Assembly: GCF_002910825.1 (NCBI RefSeq)
Contig: NZ_NEUB01000334.1
Location: 1 to 49,241, forward strand
DNA length: 49,241 bases
Reading direction: 5' to 3'
From: Streptomyces sp. SM1
GTDB lineage: Bacteria; Actinomycetota; Actinomycetes; Streptomycetales; Streptomycetaceae
The notes below the pieces were generated by a model, which was not told where the DNA came from, did not search any database, and worked only from the letters and a program-made list of their open reading frames with translations. Positions 11,936 through 20,614 of this stretch are shown in pieces (within the stretch, counting starts at the first letter, position 1; every line of letters begins with the position of its first letter). Made by a program: the position numbers and the translations under genes.

Positions 11936-11980
11936 CACGAGAGGGGGCTGCCGTACCAGCTACGGCAGCCCCCTCTCGTG
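11936..11980. terminator. Bidirectional hairpin between rel and the DUF349 gene
   Basis: Perfect 20-bp inverted repeat (11936-11955 with 11961-11980) with the loop CCAGC. It lies 3 bp past the rel stop and 24 bp from the stop of the convergent gene, so it can serve both. No U-tract on either strand. Confidence 0.85.
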
Positions 11981-12004
11981 CGGGCGGGTCAGGATCCGGG
12001 GGTC

Positions 12005-13234
12005 TCAGCCGCCGAACTCCTGCAGGCCCTTCAGCGCCTGGTCCAGCAGCGCCTGGCGGCCCTCCAGCTCCCGCTCGAGCTTCTCCGCCTTGGCGGTGTT
12101 GCCCTGCGCGCGCGCCTGCTCGGCCTGGCCCTTCAGCTTGTCCACGGCGGCCTGGAGCTGGCCGGTCAGACCCGCGGCACGCGCGCGTGCCTCCGGGTTC
12201 GTCCGGCGCCACTCGGTCTCCTCGGCCTCCCGCAGGGCCCGCTCCACGGTGTGCATCCGGCCCTCGACCTTCGGGCGGGCGTCCCGCGGCACGTGGCCGA
12301 TGGCCTCCCAGCGCTCGTTGAGCGCGCGGAACGCGGCCCGCGAGGCCTTCAGATCAGTGACCGGCAGCAGCTTCTCGGCCTCCCCGGCCAGCTCCTCCTT
12401 CAGCTTCAGGTTCTCCGCCTGCTCGGCGTCCCGCTCGGCGAAGACCGAGCTGCGGGCGGCGAAGAAGACGTCCTGGGCGCCGCGGAAGCGGTTCCACAGG
12501 TCCTCCTCGTGCTCGCGCTGGGCGCGGCCCGCGGCCTTCCACTCCGTCATCAGATCGCGGTAGCGGGCCGCCGTCGGCCCCCAGTCCGTCGAGCCCGACA
12601 GCGACTCGGCCTCGGCGACCAGCCGCTCCTTGGCCTTGCGGGCCTCTTCGCGCTGCGCGTCCAGCTGCGCGAAGTGCTGCTTGCGCCGCTTGGAGAACGC
12701 CGACCGCGCGTGCGAGAACCGGTGCCACAGCTCGTCGTCGGACTTGCGGTCCAGCCGCGGCAGGCCCTTCCAGGTGTCCACCAGGGACCGCAGCCGTTCA
12801 CCGGCCACCCGCCACTGGTCGGACTGCGCCAGCTCCTCCGCCTCGACGACCAGCGCCTCCTTGGCGTGGCGCGCCTCGTCCGACTGCTTGGCCCGCTGCG
12901 CCTTGCGCTCCTCGCGGCGCGCCTCCACCAGTTCCACGAGCATGTCCAGCCGGGCCCTGAGGGCGTCCAGATCACCGACCGCGTGGTGGGCGTCGACCTG
13001 CTCGCGCAGATGCCCGATCGCGGTCTGGGCGTCCTTGGACGACAGGTCGGTGGTCTTCACTCGCTTCTCGAGGAGGCCGATCTCGACAACCAGGCCCTCG
13101 TACTTGCGCTCGAAGTAGGCCAGCGCCTCCTCGGGGGAGCCCGCCTGCCAGGAACCGACGACCTGCTCGCCGTCGGCCGTACGCACGTACACGGTCCCCG
13201 TCTCGTCGACGCGGCCCCACGGGTCGCTGCTCAC
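12005..13234 (-). CDS. DUF349 domain-containing coiled-coil protein
   Basis: Conserved actinobacterial protein of 409 residues with several DUF349 repeats, each a long charged helix pattern such as WKAAGRAQREHEEDLWNRF and WEAIGHVPRDARPKVE. It has an N-terminal SSDPWGRVDETGTVYVRTADGE segment and a coiled-coil C-terminus (QLQAAVDKLKGQAEQARAQG). No signal peptide or membrane segment is seen. The function is unknown to me. The GTG at 13234 was chosen because GGAGGAGG precedes it and the conserved N-terminus begins there, although the frame stays open to 13342. It is convergent with rel. Confidence 0.9.
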   Translation of the reverse strand: MSSDPWGRVDETGTVYVRTADGEQVVGSWQAGSPEEALAYFERKYEGLVVEIGLLEKRVKTTDLSSKDAQTAIGHLREQVDAHHAVGDLDALRARLDMLVELVEARREERKAQRAKQSDEARHAKEALVVEAEELAQSDQWRVAGERLRSLVDTWKGLPRLDRKSDDELWHRFSHARSAFSKRRKQHFAQLDAQREEARKAKERLVAEAESLSGSTDWGPTAARYRDLMTEWKAAGRAQREHEEDLWNRFRGAQDVFFAARSSVFAERDAEQAENLKLKEELAGEAEKLLPVTDLKASRAAFRALNERWEAIGHVPRDARPKVEGRMHTVERALREAEETEWRRTNPEARARAAGLTGQLQAAVDKLKGQAEQARAQGNTAKAEKLERELEGRQALLDQALKGLQEFGG

Positions 13235-13324
13235 AGCGCCTCCTCCACATGATGCCGTCGAGGGGGCCTGCGAGCTCCCCCGGGCATCGTCCACAGTTTC
13301 GTCACGGCCAACATAGGCGACCGA

Positions 13325-13346
13325 CGGGATGCCTGTCCGCATCCCG
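13325..13346 (-). terminator. Hairpin after the cyclophilin gene
   Basis: Perfect 8-bp stem CGGGATGC/GCATCCCG with a 6-base loop, 27 bases beyond the stop of the minus-strand peptidyl-prolyl isomerase gene and upstream of the DUF349 gene. Confidence 0.5.
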
Positions 13347-13372
13347 CGCGACCGAAGTTCCGCAGTTGGGGG

Positions 13373-14221
13373 TCAGGATTTGGTGACCGTCGCCTTGTTG
13401 ATGACGACCGTCGCGTTGGGTGCCGTGTTCCCGGTCGCGGGGTCCATGGGCTGCGCACCCGCGTCCGCGATCTTCTTCAGCACCTTCATCCCCGCCTCGG
13501 ACACCGTGCCGAACGGTGTGTAGTCGGGCGGCAGCTGACTGTCCCGGTAGACCAGGAAGAACTGGCTGCCTCCGCTGTCGCGCCCCTGCTGCGTCTGCGC
13601 GTTGTACTGGTTGGCCATCGCGACCGTGCCGGCCGGGTACACGTTGCCCTGGAGGCTCTTGTCCTTCAGATTCTCGTCGGGGATCGTGTAGCCGGGGCCA
13701 CCCGCTCCGGTGCCCTGCGGGTCGCCGCACTGGAGCACGTAGATGCCCTGGTCGGTCAGCCGGTGGCACTTGGTGTGGTCGAAGTAGCCCTTGTTCGCGA
13801 GGAAGTCGAAGGAGTTGACGGTGTGCGGCGCCGCCGACGCCTTCAGCGCCACGTCGATCGCACCGCAGGTGGTGTCCAGCTTCATGGTGTACTTCGCCGA
13901 CTTGTCGATGGACATCGCCGGCTCCTTCTTCCACGTCTGCGAGGCGACCTTGCCCCCGGCGGGCTTGCCGCACGGGTCCGGCGCCTTGCTGCTCGGCGCG
14001 GCGCTCGGCGTGACCTCCGCGTTCGCGTTGCTCTTGTCGTCGTCCTGCTCCAGCGCCCCGGTCGCGTACAGCGCGCCGCTGCCCACGAGGACCACACCGA
14101 GCGCGGACGCGATGACCGAGTTGCGGATCCGCGACTTGCGGCGCGCGTCGGTACGCCGCTGCTGCTGCCGCAAGAACTTCTCCCGGGCGAGCTGACGCCG
14201 CCGCTGTTCCTGGCTGACCAC
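13373..14221 (-). CDS. Exported/membrane-anchored cyclophilin-type peptidyl-prolyl isomerase
   Basis: Predicted extracytoplasmic proline isomerase of 282 residues. A highly basic cytoplasmic N-terminus (1-34) precedes one membrane segment (about 35-55) with no lipobox, an acidic spacer, and a cyclophilin domain (about 105-278). The catalytic arginine is kept (Arg154 in KCHRLT), as is GGPGYTIPDE, but the usual FHR and QGGDP read CHR and QCGDP. Four cysteines (84, 119, 152, 165) lie on the outer side and could form disulfides. GTG start with AGGAGAG upstream. It is divergent from the hydrolase gene at 14405. Confidence 0.9.
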   Translation of the reverse strand: MVSQEQRRRQLAREKFLRQQQRRTDARRKSRIRNSVIASALGVVLVGSGALYATGALEQDDDKSNANAEVTPSAAPSSKAPDPCGKPAGGKVASQTWKKEPAMSIDKSAKYTMKLDTTCGAIDVALKASAAPHTVNSFDFLANKGYFDHTKCHRLTDQGIYVLQCGDPQGTGAGGPGYTIPDENLKDKSLQGNVYPAGTVAMANQYNAQTQQGRDSGGSQFFLVYRDSQLPPDYTPFGTVSEAGMKVLKKIADAGAQPMDPATGNTAPNATVVINKATVTKS

Positions 14222-14404
14222 CGGGTTCTCTCCTCATGCGTCTCGTGTGCCGGCCGGTACGCGTGCGTGCGTGCGGTGAGCCGACCGCCTGCGTGTGCCC
14301 CGTACCGTATATGGGTTCGCTGAGGAATCGGCAGCGCCGGTAGGCTCTGACCACGGGCGCAGCCCCGTCGCAAGCCTCCCGTATCGACACAACGAAGGAC
14401 GATC

Positions 14405-15112
14405 GTGCTCATTGCCGGGTTCCCCGCCGGGGCCTGGGGGACGAACTGTTATCTCGTCGCCCCCGCCGCCGGTGAGGAGTGCGTGATCATCGACCCCGGC
14501 CACCAGGCCGCCGACGGCGTCGTGGAGGCGGTCCGCAAGCACCGCCTCAAGCCCGTCGCCGTCGTCCTCACCCACGGCCACATCGACCATGTCGCCTCGG
14601 TCGTCCCGGTGTGCGGAGCGCACGACGTACCGGCCTGGATCCACCCCGAGGACCGCTACATGATGAGCGACCCCGAGAAGGGGATCGGCCGCGCCATCGG
14701 CATGCCCCTGATGGGCGAGCTGACCGTGGGGGAGCCGGACGACGTCAGGGAACTCACCGACGGCACGCGGCTGGACCTCGCGGGCCTGACGTTCTCCGTC
14801 GCGCACGCGCCGGGCCATACCAAGGGGTCGGTGACCTTCGGCCTGCCCGAGGCGGCGGACATCCCGCCGGTCATGTTCTCGGGCGACCTGCTGTTCGCCG
14901 GCTCCATCGGACGCACCGACCTGCCCGGCGGTGACATGGCCGAGATGCTCGACTCGCTGGCCCGCGTGTGCCTGCCGCTCGACGACTCGACCGTGGTGCT
15001 GTCCGGCCACGGCCCCCAGACGACCATCGGCCAGGAGCGCGCCACCAACCCGTATCTGCGGCAGGTGGCGGGCGGCCAGGGCACCTCCGAGGCGCCCCGA
15101 CGAGGAATGTGA
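14405..15112 (+). CDS. MBL-fold metallo-hydrolase (glyoxalase II-like)
   Basis: Cytosolic metallo-beta-lactamase-fold hydrolase of 235 residues. The zinc motif THGHIDH holds His57, His59, Asp61 and His62. Further ligands are His in APGHTKGS and Asp in FSGDLLF, with a last His in LSGHGPQT. The pattern fits the glyoxalase II/YcbL group, but the substrate cannot be told from sequence. GTG start with GAAGGA five bases upstream; TAGGCT at 14341-14346 could be its -10. It lies 12 bp ahead of hisS, an association seen widely in actinobacteria, and is probably co-transcribed. Confidence 0.9.
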   Translation: MLIAGFPAGAWGTNCYLVAPAAGEECVIIDPGHQAADGVVEAVRKHRLKPVAVVLTHGHIDHVASVVPVCGAHDVPAWIHPEDRYMMSDPEKGIGRAIGMPLMGELTVGEPDDVRELTDGTRLDLAGLTFSVAHAPGHTKGSVTFGLPEAADIPPVMFSGDLLFAGSIGRTDLPGGDMAEMLDSLARVCLPLDDSTVVLSGHGPQTTIGQERATNPYLRQVAGGQGTSEAPRRGM

Positions 15113-15124
15113 CGAGTAACTTCC

Positions 15125-16387
15125 GTGAGCACCTTCAAGGCCCCCAAGGGCACGTACGACCTGATCCCGCCGGTCGGCGCCAGGTACCTCGCCGTCCGTG
15201 AGGCCATCGCGGCCCCGCTGCGGGGCGCCGGCTACGGCTACGTCGAGACGCCGGGCTTCGAGAACACCGAGCTGTTCGCACGCGGCGTCGGTGAGTCCAC
15301 CGACATCGTGACCAAGGAGATGTACGCCTTCGAGACCAAGGGCGGCGACCGGCTCGCCCTGCGTCCCGAAGGCACCGCCTCCGTGCTGCGCGCCGCCCTG
15401 GAGGCCAACCTGCACAAGGCCGGCAACCTCCCGGTCAAGCTCTGGTACTCCGGCTCGTACTACCGCTACGAGCGCCCCCAGAAGGGCCGCTACCGCCACT
15501 TCTCCCAGGTCGGCGCCGAGGCGATCGGCGCGGAGGACCCCGCGCTGGACGCCGAGCTGATCATCCTCGCCGATCAGGCCTACCGCTCACTGGGCCTGCG
15601 CGACTTCCGCATCCTGCTGAACAGCCTGGGCGACCGGGAGTGCCGCCCGGTGTACCGGACCGCGCTGCAGGACTTCCTGCGCGGCCTGGACCTGGACGAG
15701 GACACCCTGCGCCGCGCGGAGATCAACCCGCTGCGCGTCCTGGACGACAAGCGCGAGTCGGTACAGAAGCAGCTCACCGGCGCGCCCCTGCTGCGGGACT
15801 ACCTCTGCGACGCCTGCAAGGCCTACCACGAGGAGGTCCGCGAGCTGGTCACGGCGGCGGGCGTGGCCTTCGAGGACGACCCCAGGCTGGTCCGCGGCCT
15901 GGACTACTACACCCGCACCACCTTCGAGTTCGTCCACGACGGTCTGGGCTCCCAGTCCGCGGTGGGCGGCGGCGGCCGCTACGACGGACTGTCCGAGATG
16001 ATCGGCGGCCCCGCCCTGCCGTCCGTCGGCTGGGCCCTCGGCGTCGACCGCACCGTGCTGGCCCTGGAGGCGGAAGGCGTCGAGCTCGAACTCCCCGCCA
16101 CCACCAGCGTGTTCGCCGTCCCGCTCGGTGACGAGGCCCGCCGCGTGCTGTTCGCCAAGGTCACCGAGCTGCGCAAGAACGGTGTGGCGGCGGACTTCTC
16201 CTACGGCGGCAAGGGCCTCAAGGCCGCGATGAAGGCCGCCAACCGTTCCGGCGCCCGCTACTCCCTGGTGCTGGGCGAGCGCGACCTCGCCGAAGGCGTC
16301 GTCCAGCTCAAGGACATGGAGTCCGGCGAGCAGACGGCGGTCGGCGTGAACGAGGTCGTGGCCGAACTGGAGTCACGGCTCGGCTGA
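15125..16387 (+). CDS. hisS: Histidyl-tRNA synthetase
   Basis: Class II aminoacyl-tRNA synthetase of 420 residues that charges tRNA-His. Motif 2 is in [16 protein letters not shown]; the histidine-specific motifs are [11 protein letters not shown] and GGGGRYDGL; motif 3 (GWALGVDRT) has its arginine; the anticodon-binding domain begins about residue 325 (TSVFAVPLG). GTG start, 12 bp after the MBL-fold gene. No T-box or other recognisable leader fits in the short gap. Confidence 0.96.
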   Translation: MSTFKAPKGTYDLIPPVGARYLAVREAIAAPLRGAGYGYVETPGFENTELFARGVGESTDIVTKEMYAFETKGGDRLALRPEGTASVLRAALEANLHKAGNLPVKLWYSGSYYRYERPQKGRYRHFSQVGAEAIGAEDPALDAELIILADQAYRSLGLRDFRILLNSLGDRECRPVYRTALQDFLRGLDLDEDTLRRAEINPLRVLDDKRESVQKQLTGAPLLRDYLCDACKAYHEEVRELVTAAGVAFEDDPRLVRGLDYYTRTTFEFVHDGLGSQSAVGGGGRYDGLSEMIGGPALPSVGWALGVDRTVLALEAEGVELELPATTSVFAVPLGDEARRVLFAKVTELRKNGVAADFSYGGKGLKAAMKAANRSGARYSLVLGERDLAEGVVQLKDMESGEQTAVGVNEVVAELESRLG

Positions 16388-16595
16388 ACCCCGCGCGGGC
16401 CCGCGGGACACCCCGGCGGGGGACACGGGGTGGAGCGTGTGTGCGGTCGCGCCCCGTACGTCGGCCGAAACCGCACGCCCACGGGCGAACACCGGTATGT
16501 CCTTATGCCCGCTCAACGGCGGACCCGCAGCTCCGTACGGCACAATGGCCCCTGCCCGAAGCAGGTCCACACTTCTCAGTGACGGAATCGGCGTG

Positions 16596-17264
16596 ATGAG
16601 CAAGACGACAGTCAGGGACGTCGACATGGAGCCCGAACACCCGGCCTCGCCGGAGCAGTCCGCACCGGCCCCGCGCGCGGAAGGCGCGAGCCGGGCGCTC
16701 GCCCTGCTCCTGGTGATCACCGGAGCCGCCGGCGTGCTCGCCGCGTGGGTGATCACGCTCGACAAGTTCAAGCTGCTCGAGGCCAAGGTCAGGGGCGAGA
16801 CCTTCGTCCCGGGATGCAGCCTCAACCCCGTCGTCTCCTGCGGCAGCGTGATGGAGAGCGACCAGGCCTCCGTCTTCGGTTTCCCCAACCCGATGCTCGG
16901 CCTCGTCACCTACGGCATCGTGGTGTGCGTCGGCATGAGCCTGCTCGCCCGGGCCCGCTTCCCGCGCTGGTACTGGCTCACCTTCAACGCGGGCACGCTC
17001 TTCGGCGTCGTCTTCTGCGCCTGGCTGATGTACCAGTCCCTGTACCGGATCAACGCCCTGTGCCTGTGGTGCTCCCTGGCCTGGGTCGCCACGATCATCA
17101 TGTTCTGGTACGTGACGTCGTTCAACGTCCGCAAGGGCTTCCTGCCCGCCCCGGGCTGGCTGAAGAGCTTCTTCGGCGAGTTCACCTGGGTGCTGCCGGT
17201 CCTGCACATCGGCATCATCGGCATGCTGATCCTGACCCGCTGGTGGGACTTCTGGACCAGCTGA
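16596..17264 (+). CDS. Vitamin K epoxide reductase (VKOR) family membrane protein
   Basis: Predicted quinone-linked disulfide-forming enzyme, the functional counterpart of DsbB in actinobacteria. The 222-residue protein has a polar N-terminus (1-32) and about five membrane helices. It has the loop cysteine pair Cys74 and Cys82 (PGCSLNPVVSCGS) and the active-site CXXC at Cys156-Cys159 (LCLWCS). No fused thioredoxin domain, so it needs a separate DsbA-like partner, and none is encoded nearby. The ATG at 16596 was chosen; GTG 16593 and ATG 16626 are possible. CACAAT at 16541-16546 is a weak -10 candidate. Confidence 0.9.
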   Translation: MSKTTVRDVDMEPEHPASPEQSAPAPRAEGASRALALLLVITGAAGVLAAWVITLDKFKLLEAKVRGETFVPGCSLNPVVSCGSVMESDQASVFGFPNPMLGLVTYGIVVCVGMSLLARARFPRWYWLTFNAGTLFGVVFCAWLMYQSLYRINALCLWCSLAWVATIIMFWYVTSFNVRKGFLPAPGWLKSFFGEFTWVLPVLHIGIIGMLILTRWWDFWTS

Positions 17265-17295
17265 CCACCCGCCCCGGGTTGTCGGTGCGGTGCCT

Positions 17296-17301
17296 TAGGG
17301 T
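17296..17301 (+). promoter_or_regulatory. Possible -10 box giving a leaderless rarA mRNA
   Basis: TAGGGT fits TANNNT and its last base is exactly seven bases before the GTG of rarA, the geometry of leaderless Streptomyces transcripts. No Shine-Dalgarno sequence precedes the GTG, and no good -35 was found. Confidence 0.4.
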
Positions 17302-17307
17302 TTCAGC

Positions 17308-18663
17308 GTGGAGCCCGACCTGTTCACCGCCGCAGCCGAAGAACGCCAGGAGAAGGACCCGACCGGCAGTCCCCTGGCGGTCCGGATGCGCCCGCGCACC
17401 CTCGACGAGGTGGTGGGCCAGCAGCACCTGCTGAAGCCGGGATCCCCCCTGCGCAGACTCGTCGGCGAAGGCGCCTCGGGCCCCGCGGGACCCTCCTCGG
17501 TGATCCTCTGGGGCCCGCCCGGCACCGGCAAGACGACCCTGGCCTACGTCGTCTCCAAGGCCACCAACAAACGCTTCGTGGAGCTGTCGGCGATCACCGC
17601 GGGCGTCAAGGAGGTCCGCGCGGTCATCGACGGCGCCCGCCGCGCCGTCGGCGGGTACGGCCAGGAGACCGTCCTCTTCCTCGACGAGATCCACCGTTTC
17701 AGCAAGGCCCAGCAGGACTCCCTGCTGCCGGCCGTGGAGAACCGCTGGGTCACCCTGATCGCCGCCACCACCGAGAACCCCTACTTCTCGGTCATCTCCC
17801 CGCTGCTCTCCCGGTCCCTGCTGCTCACCCTCGAACCGCTCACCGACGACGACATCCGGGACCTGCTCCGCCGCGCCCTCACCGACGAGCGGGGGCTGAA
17901 GAGCGCCGTCACCCTTCCCGACGACGCCGCGGACCACCTCCAGCGCATCGCCGGCGGCGACGCCCGCCGCGCGCTGACCGCCCTGGAGGCCGCCGCCGGA
18001 GCCGCCCTCGACAAGGGCGAGGCGGAGGTGACGCTGGCCACCCTGGAGGAGACGGTCGACCGGGCCGCGGTGAAGTACGACCGTGACGGCGACCAGCACT
18101 ACGACGTCGCCAGCGCCCTGATCAAGTCCATCCGCGGCTCCGACGTGGACGCCGCCCTGCACTACCTGGCCCGCATGATCGAGGCGGGCGAGGACCCCCG
18201 CTTCATCGCCCGGCGGCTGATGATCTCCGCCAGCGAGGACATCGGCCTCGCCGACCCCCAGGCGCTGCCCCTCGCGGTCGCCGCCGCCCAGGCCGTCGCC
18301 ATGATCGGCTTTCCCGAGGCCGCCCTCACCCTCAGCCACGCCACCATCGCGCTCGCCCTCGCCCCGAAGTCCAACGCGGCGACCACCGCGATCGGCGCCG
18401 CCCTCGGCGACGTACGCAAGGGGCTGGCCGGTCCCGTGCCGTCCCACCTCCGGGACGGGCACTACAAGGGCGCGACCGAGCTCGGGCACGGAAAGGGCTA
18501 CACCTACCCGCACGACCTGCCCGAGGGCATCGCCGAACAGCAGTACGCGCCGGACGCCCTGAAGGACCGCGCGTACTACGAGCCCACCCGGCACGGCGCG
18601 GAGGCGAGATACGCGGACGCGGTCGAGTGGACCAGGAAGCACCTCGGTCGGAAGCGGTCCTGA
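17308..18663 (+). CDS. rarA: Replication-associated recombination protein A (RarA/MgsA AAA+ ATPase)
   Basis: AAA+ ATPase of the RarA/WRNIP1 family acting at stalled replication forks. The 451 residues contain [18 protein letters not shown] at the N-terminus, Walker [10 protein letters not shown] (69-77), Walker [13 protein letters not shown], sensor IAATTENP, and the C-terminal MgsA tetramerisation domain ending [15 protein letters not shown]. It is clearly related to, but distinct from, RuvB in the same window. The start has no ribosome binding site, which supports a leaderless mRNA. Confidence 0.93.
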   Translation: MEPDLFTAAAEERQEKDPTGSPLAVRMRPRTLDEVVGQQHLLKPGSPLRRLVGEGASGPAGPSSVILWGPPGTGKTTLAYVVSKATNKRFVELSAITAGVKEVRAVIDGARRAVGGYGQETVLFLDEIHRFSKAQQDSLLPAVENRWVTLIAATTENPYFSVISPLLSRSLLLTLEPLTDDDIRDLLRRALTDERGLKSAVTLPDDAADHLQRIAGGDARRALTALEAAAGAALDKGEAEVTLATLEETVDRAAVKYDRDGDQHYDVASALIKSIRGSDVDAALHYLARMIEAGEDPRFIARRLMISASEDIGLADPQALPLAVAAAQAVAMIGFPEAALTLSHATIALALAPKSNAATTAIGAALGDVRKGLAGPVPSHLRDGHYKGATELGHGKGYTYPHDLPEGIAEQQYAPDALKDRAYYEPTRHGAEARYADAVEWTRKHLGRKRS

Positions 18664-18964
18664 CCACCCTGTAGACTTCGGGACAGTGCTGCGTCCCGTG
18701 TCCGGCTCCGGTCGGCGCCTCAGGCGGGACATCCAGCCGGATCTTCGATCCAGGAGCGTCGCGCACCGTTGTAGGTGTCGCGGGCAGCCCACCACCACCC
18801 GTCAGTCCCGGGACCGGTCGGTGGGCCGTTCGTGTGCTGCACGTATGTGCCCAGACCAGGGGAGCGGCTGCCTGGCATGTCCCGAGCGGACCTGCCGGGA
18901 ATTCCCCGGCTGCGGATGCGACCTCCCGTAACCCTGAGGCAGCCGAAATGGAAAAGGAAGAGAA
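18664..18964 (+). promoter_or_regulatory. Long structured leader region of rpsD
   Basis: About 300 bases without a supported gene between rarA and rpsD. TAGACT (18672-18677) is a -10 candidate that would give a leader of about 280 bases. Inverted repeats follow: GGGAC/GTCCC (18680-18697), GGATC-TTC-GATCC (18739-18751), GCCCACC/GGTGGGC (18787-18793 with 18820-18826) around the palindrome GTCCCGGGAC, and GC-rich pairs near 18890-18920. S4 is a known autoregulator in other bacteria, so a feedback site is plausible but unproven here. Confidence 0.45.
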
Positions 18965-19579
18965 GTGGCGAACCAGCCCCGTCCCAAGGTCAAGAAGTCG
19001 CGTGCCCTCGGCATCGCGCTGACCCCGAAGGCCGTCAAGTACTTCGAGGCCCGCCCCTACCCCCCGGGTGAGCACGGCCGCGGCCGCAAGCAGAACTCGG
19101 ACTACAAGGTCCGTCTGCTGGAGAAGCAGCGTCTGCGCGCGCAGTACGACCTCTCCGAGCGCCAGCTGGTCCGCGCCTACGAGCGTGCCTCCAAGACCTC
19201 GATGAAGACCGGTGAGGCCCTGGTCATCGAGCTCGAGCGCCGTCTCGACGCGCTGGTCCTGCGTTCGGGCATCGCCCGCACGATCTACCAGGCCCGCCAG
19301 ATGGTCGTCCACGGCCACATCCAGGTCAACGGCAAGAAGGTCGACAAGCCCTCCTTCCTCCTGCGCCCGGACGACGTCGTGCAGGTGCGCGAGCGCAGCA
19401 AGGAGAAGACCCTCTTCACGATCGCCCGTGAAGGCGGCTTCGCCCCCGACGGCGAGACCCCGCGCTACCTCCAGGTGAACCTCAAGGCCCTGGCGTTCCG
19501 CCTGGACCGCGAGCCGAACCGCAAGGAGATCCCGGTGATCTGCGACGAGCAGCTCGTCGTCGAGTACTACGCCCGCTGA
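18965..19579 (+). CDS. rpsD: 30S ribosomal protein S4
   Basis: Primary 16S rRNA-binding protein that nucleates the 5' domain of the small subunit. The 204-residue protein has the S4 N-terminal region and the S4 RNA-binding domain (RLDALVLRSGIARTIYQARQ). The N-terminal zinc-binding cysteines of C+ S4 proteins are absent; the only cysteine is near the C-terminus (PVICDEQ). This is therefore the zinc-independent C- form. GTG start with AAGGA about six bases upstream. It is a stand-alone gene rather than part of the alpha operon, as usual in Streptomyces. Confidence 0.96.
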   Translation: MANQPRPKVKKSRALGIALTPKAVKYFEARPYPPGEHGRGRKQNSDYKVRLLEKQRLRAQYDLSERQLVRAYERASKTSMKTGEALVIELERRLDALVLRSGIARTIYQARQMVVHGHIQVNGKKVDKPSFLLRPDDVVQVRERSKEKTLFTIAREGGFAPDGETPRYLQVNLKALAFRLDREPNRKEIPVICDEQLVVEYYAR

Positions 19580-19604
19580 TTCCAGCAGGCACGCGGTATC
19601 CCGA

Positions 19605-19647
19605 GCCCGCCGTCTCCCCGCCCCTCCGGGCGGACGAGGCGGCGGGC
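19605..19647 (+). terminator. Hairpin terminator after rpsD
   Basis: GCCCGCCG (19605-19612) pairs with CGGCGGGC (19640-19647). The interior pairs further with a few mismatches to a CTCC loop. CCGTCTTC follows. It lies 25 bases after the rpsD stop. Confidence 0.6.
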
Positions 19648-19782
19648 CCGTCTTCGCCCGTGCCCGCGTTCCGGCACGGCTTCGCCGGTGGCGCACGGTA
19701 ATCCGGTGCGGAGTGGCGTCACCGGCGCGATAGGCTCGGGGACACGATTTTCTCGACGTACAGGCGCGTTTCAAGGGAGCGG

Positions 19783-20235
19783 GTGCACACAGTGTCCGGT
19801 GGCGAGGTGGCCGGCATCCTGGTGGCCGTGTTCTGGGCGATCCTGGTCTCCTTCCTCGCCGTCGCGCTGGCGAGGCTGGCCCAGACGCTCCGGGCGACCA
19901 CCCGGCTGGTGGCGGAGGTGACCGATCAGGCGGTCCCGTTGCTGGCCGAAGCCTCCACGGCGGTGCGCTCCGCGCAGACCCAGATCGAGCGGGTCGACGC
20001 GATCGCCTCCGACGTCCAGGAGGTCACCTCCAACGCCTCCGCGCTGTCGACCACCGTGGCCTCCACCTTCGGGGGCCCCCTGGTGAAGGTCGCCGCCTTC
20101 GGCTACGGCGTACGCCGGGCCGTCAGCGGCCGCAAGGACGACGCCCCGGCCAAGCCGTCGAGGCGTTCCGTGATCGTGGGCCGTACCGTCCCGGGGGCGC
20201 GGCGGGAAAAGCGGACCCGGGGAAAGAGGGACTGA
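19783..20235 (+). CDS. DUF948 domain-containing membrane protein
   Basis: Small protein of about 150 residues with one N-terminal membrane helix (about 9-30, ILVAVFWAILVSFLAVALARL). A DUF948-type amphipathic helical region follows (about 30-90), then a basic tail. Function unknown; the family resembles Bacillus general-stress proteins of the YtxG group. The start is uncertain: GTG 19783 is three bases from AGGGAG, while GTG 19792 (giving MSGGEVAG) is 12 bases away. TAGGCT at 19731-19736 may be its -10. It is followed closely by another small membrane protein and alaS. Confidence 0.82.
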   Translation: MHTVSGGEVAGILVAVFWAILVSFLAVALARLAQTLRATTRLVAEVTDQAVPLLAEASTAVRSAQTQIERVDAIASDVQEVTSNASALSTTVASTFGGPLVKVAAFGYGVRRAVSGRKDDAPAKPSRRSVIVGRTVPGARREKRTRGKRD

Positions 20236-20242
20236 CCCAGCG

Positions 20243-20614
20243 ATGTTCCGCCGAACGTTCTGGTTCACCTCCGGCGTCGCCGCCGGCGTGTGGGCCACCA
20301 CCAAGGTCAACCGCAAGCTGAAGCAGCTGACGCCCGAGAGCCTCGCCGTCACCGCGGCGAACAAGGCGATCGACGCCGGAGGCCGGCTCAGGGACCGCGC
20401 GGTGGACTTCGCCCTCGAGGTCCGCGACAACATGGCCCGCCGCGAGGCGGAGCTGGGCGACGCGCTCGGGCTCAGCACCCCGGTCGACCGCGAACTCCCG
20501 CCGCCCCGCGGCTACGCCGTCATCGAGAACCGCAACAGCACCAAGTACGTCGAGGGCCCGGGGCACAGACCGACGTACACGACGCACCCGTACAACCGGA
20601 ATGAGGACCACTGA
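20243..20614 (+). CDS. Conserved small protein upstream of alaS (DUF6167-like)
   Basis: Protein of 123 residues with a short hydrophobic N-terminal segment (about 6-20, [15 protein letters not shown]). A helical charged middle (residues 25-75) and a Pro/Tyr/Asn-rich tail ending HPYNRNEDH follow. I know it only as an uncharacterised streptomycete protein sitting between the DUF948 gene and alaS. The stop overlaps the alaS ATG (TGATG), so its translation is linked to alaS. Confidence 0.82.
   Translation: MFRRTFWFTSGVAAGVWATTKVNRKLKQLTPESLAVTAANKAIDAGGRLRDRAVDFALEVRDNMARREAELGDALGLSTPVDRELPPPRGYAVIENRNSTKYVEGPGHRPTYTTHPYNRNEDH

Noticed and set aside
14250..14275. Short GCGT tandem repeats in the divergent gap before the MBL-fold gene
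   Set aside because: Only about three imperfect units, within the range expected of GC-rich intergenic sequence.
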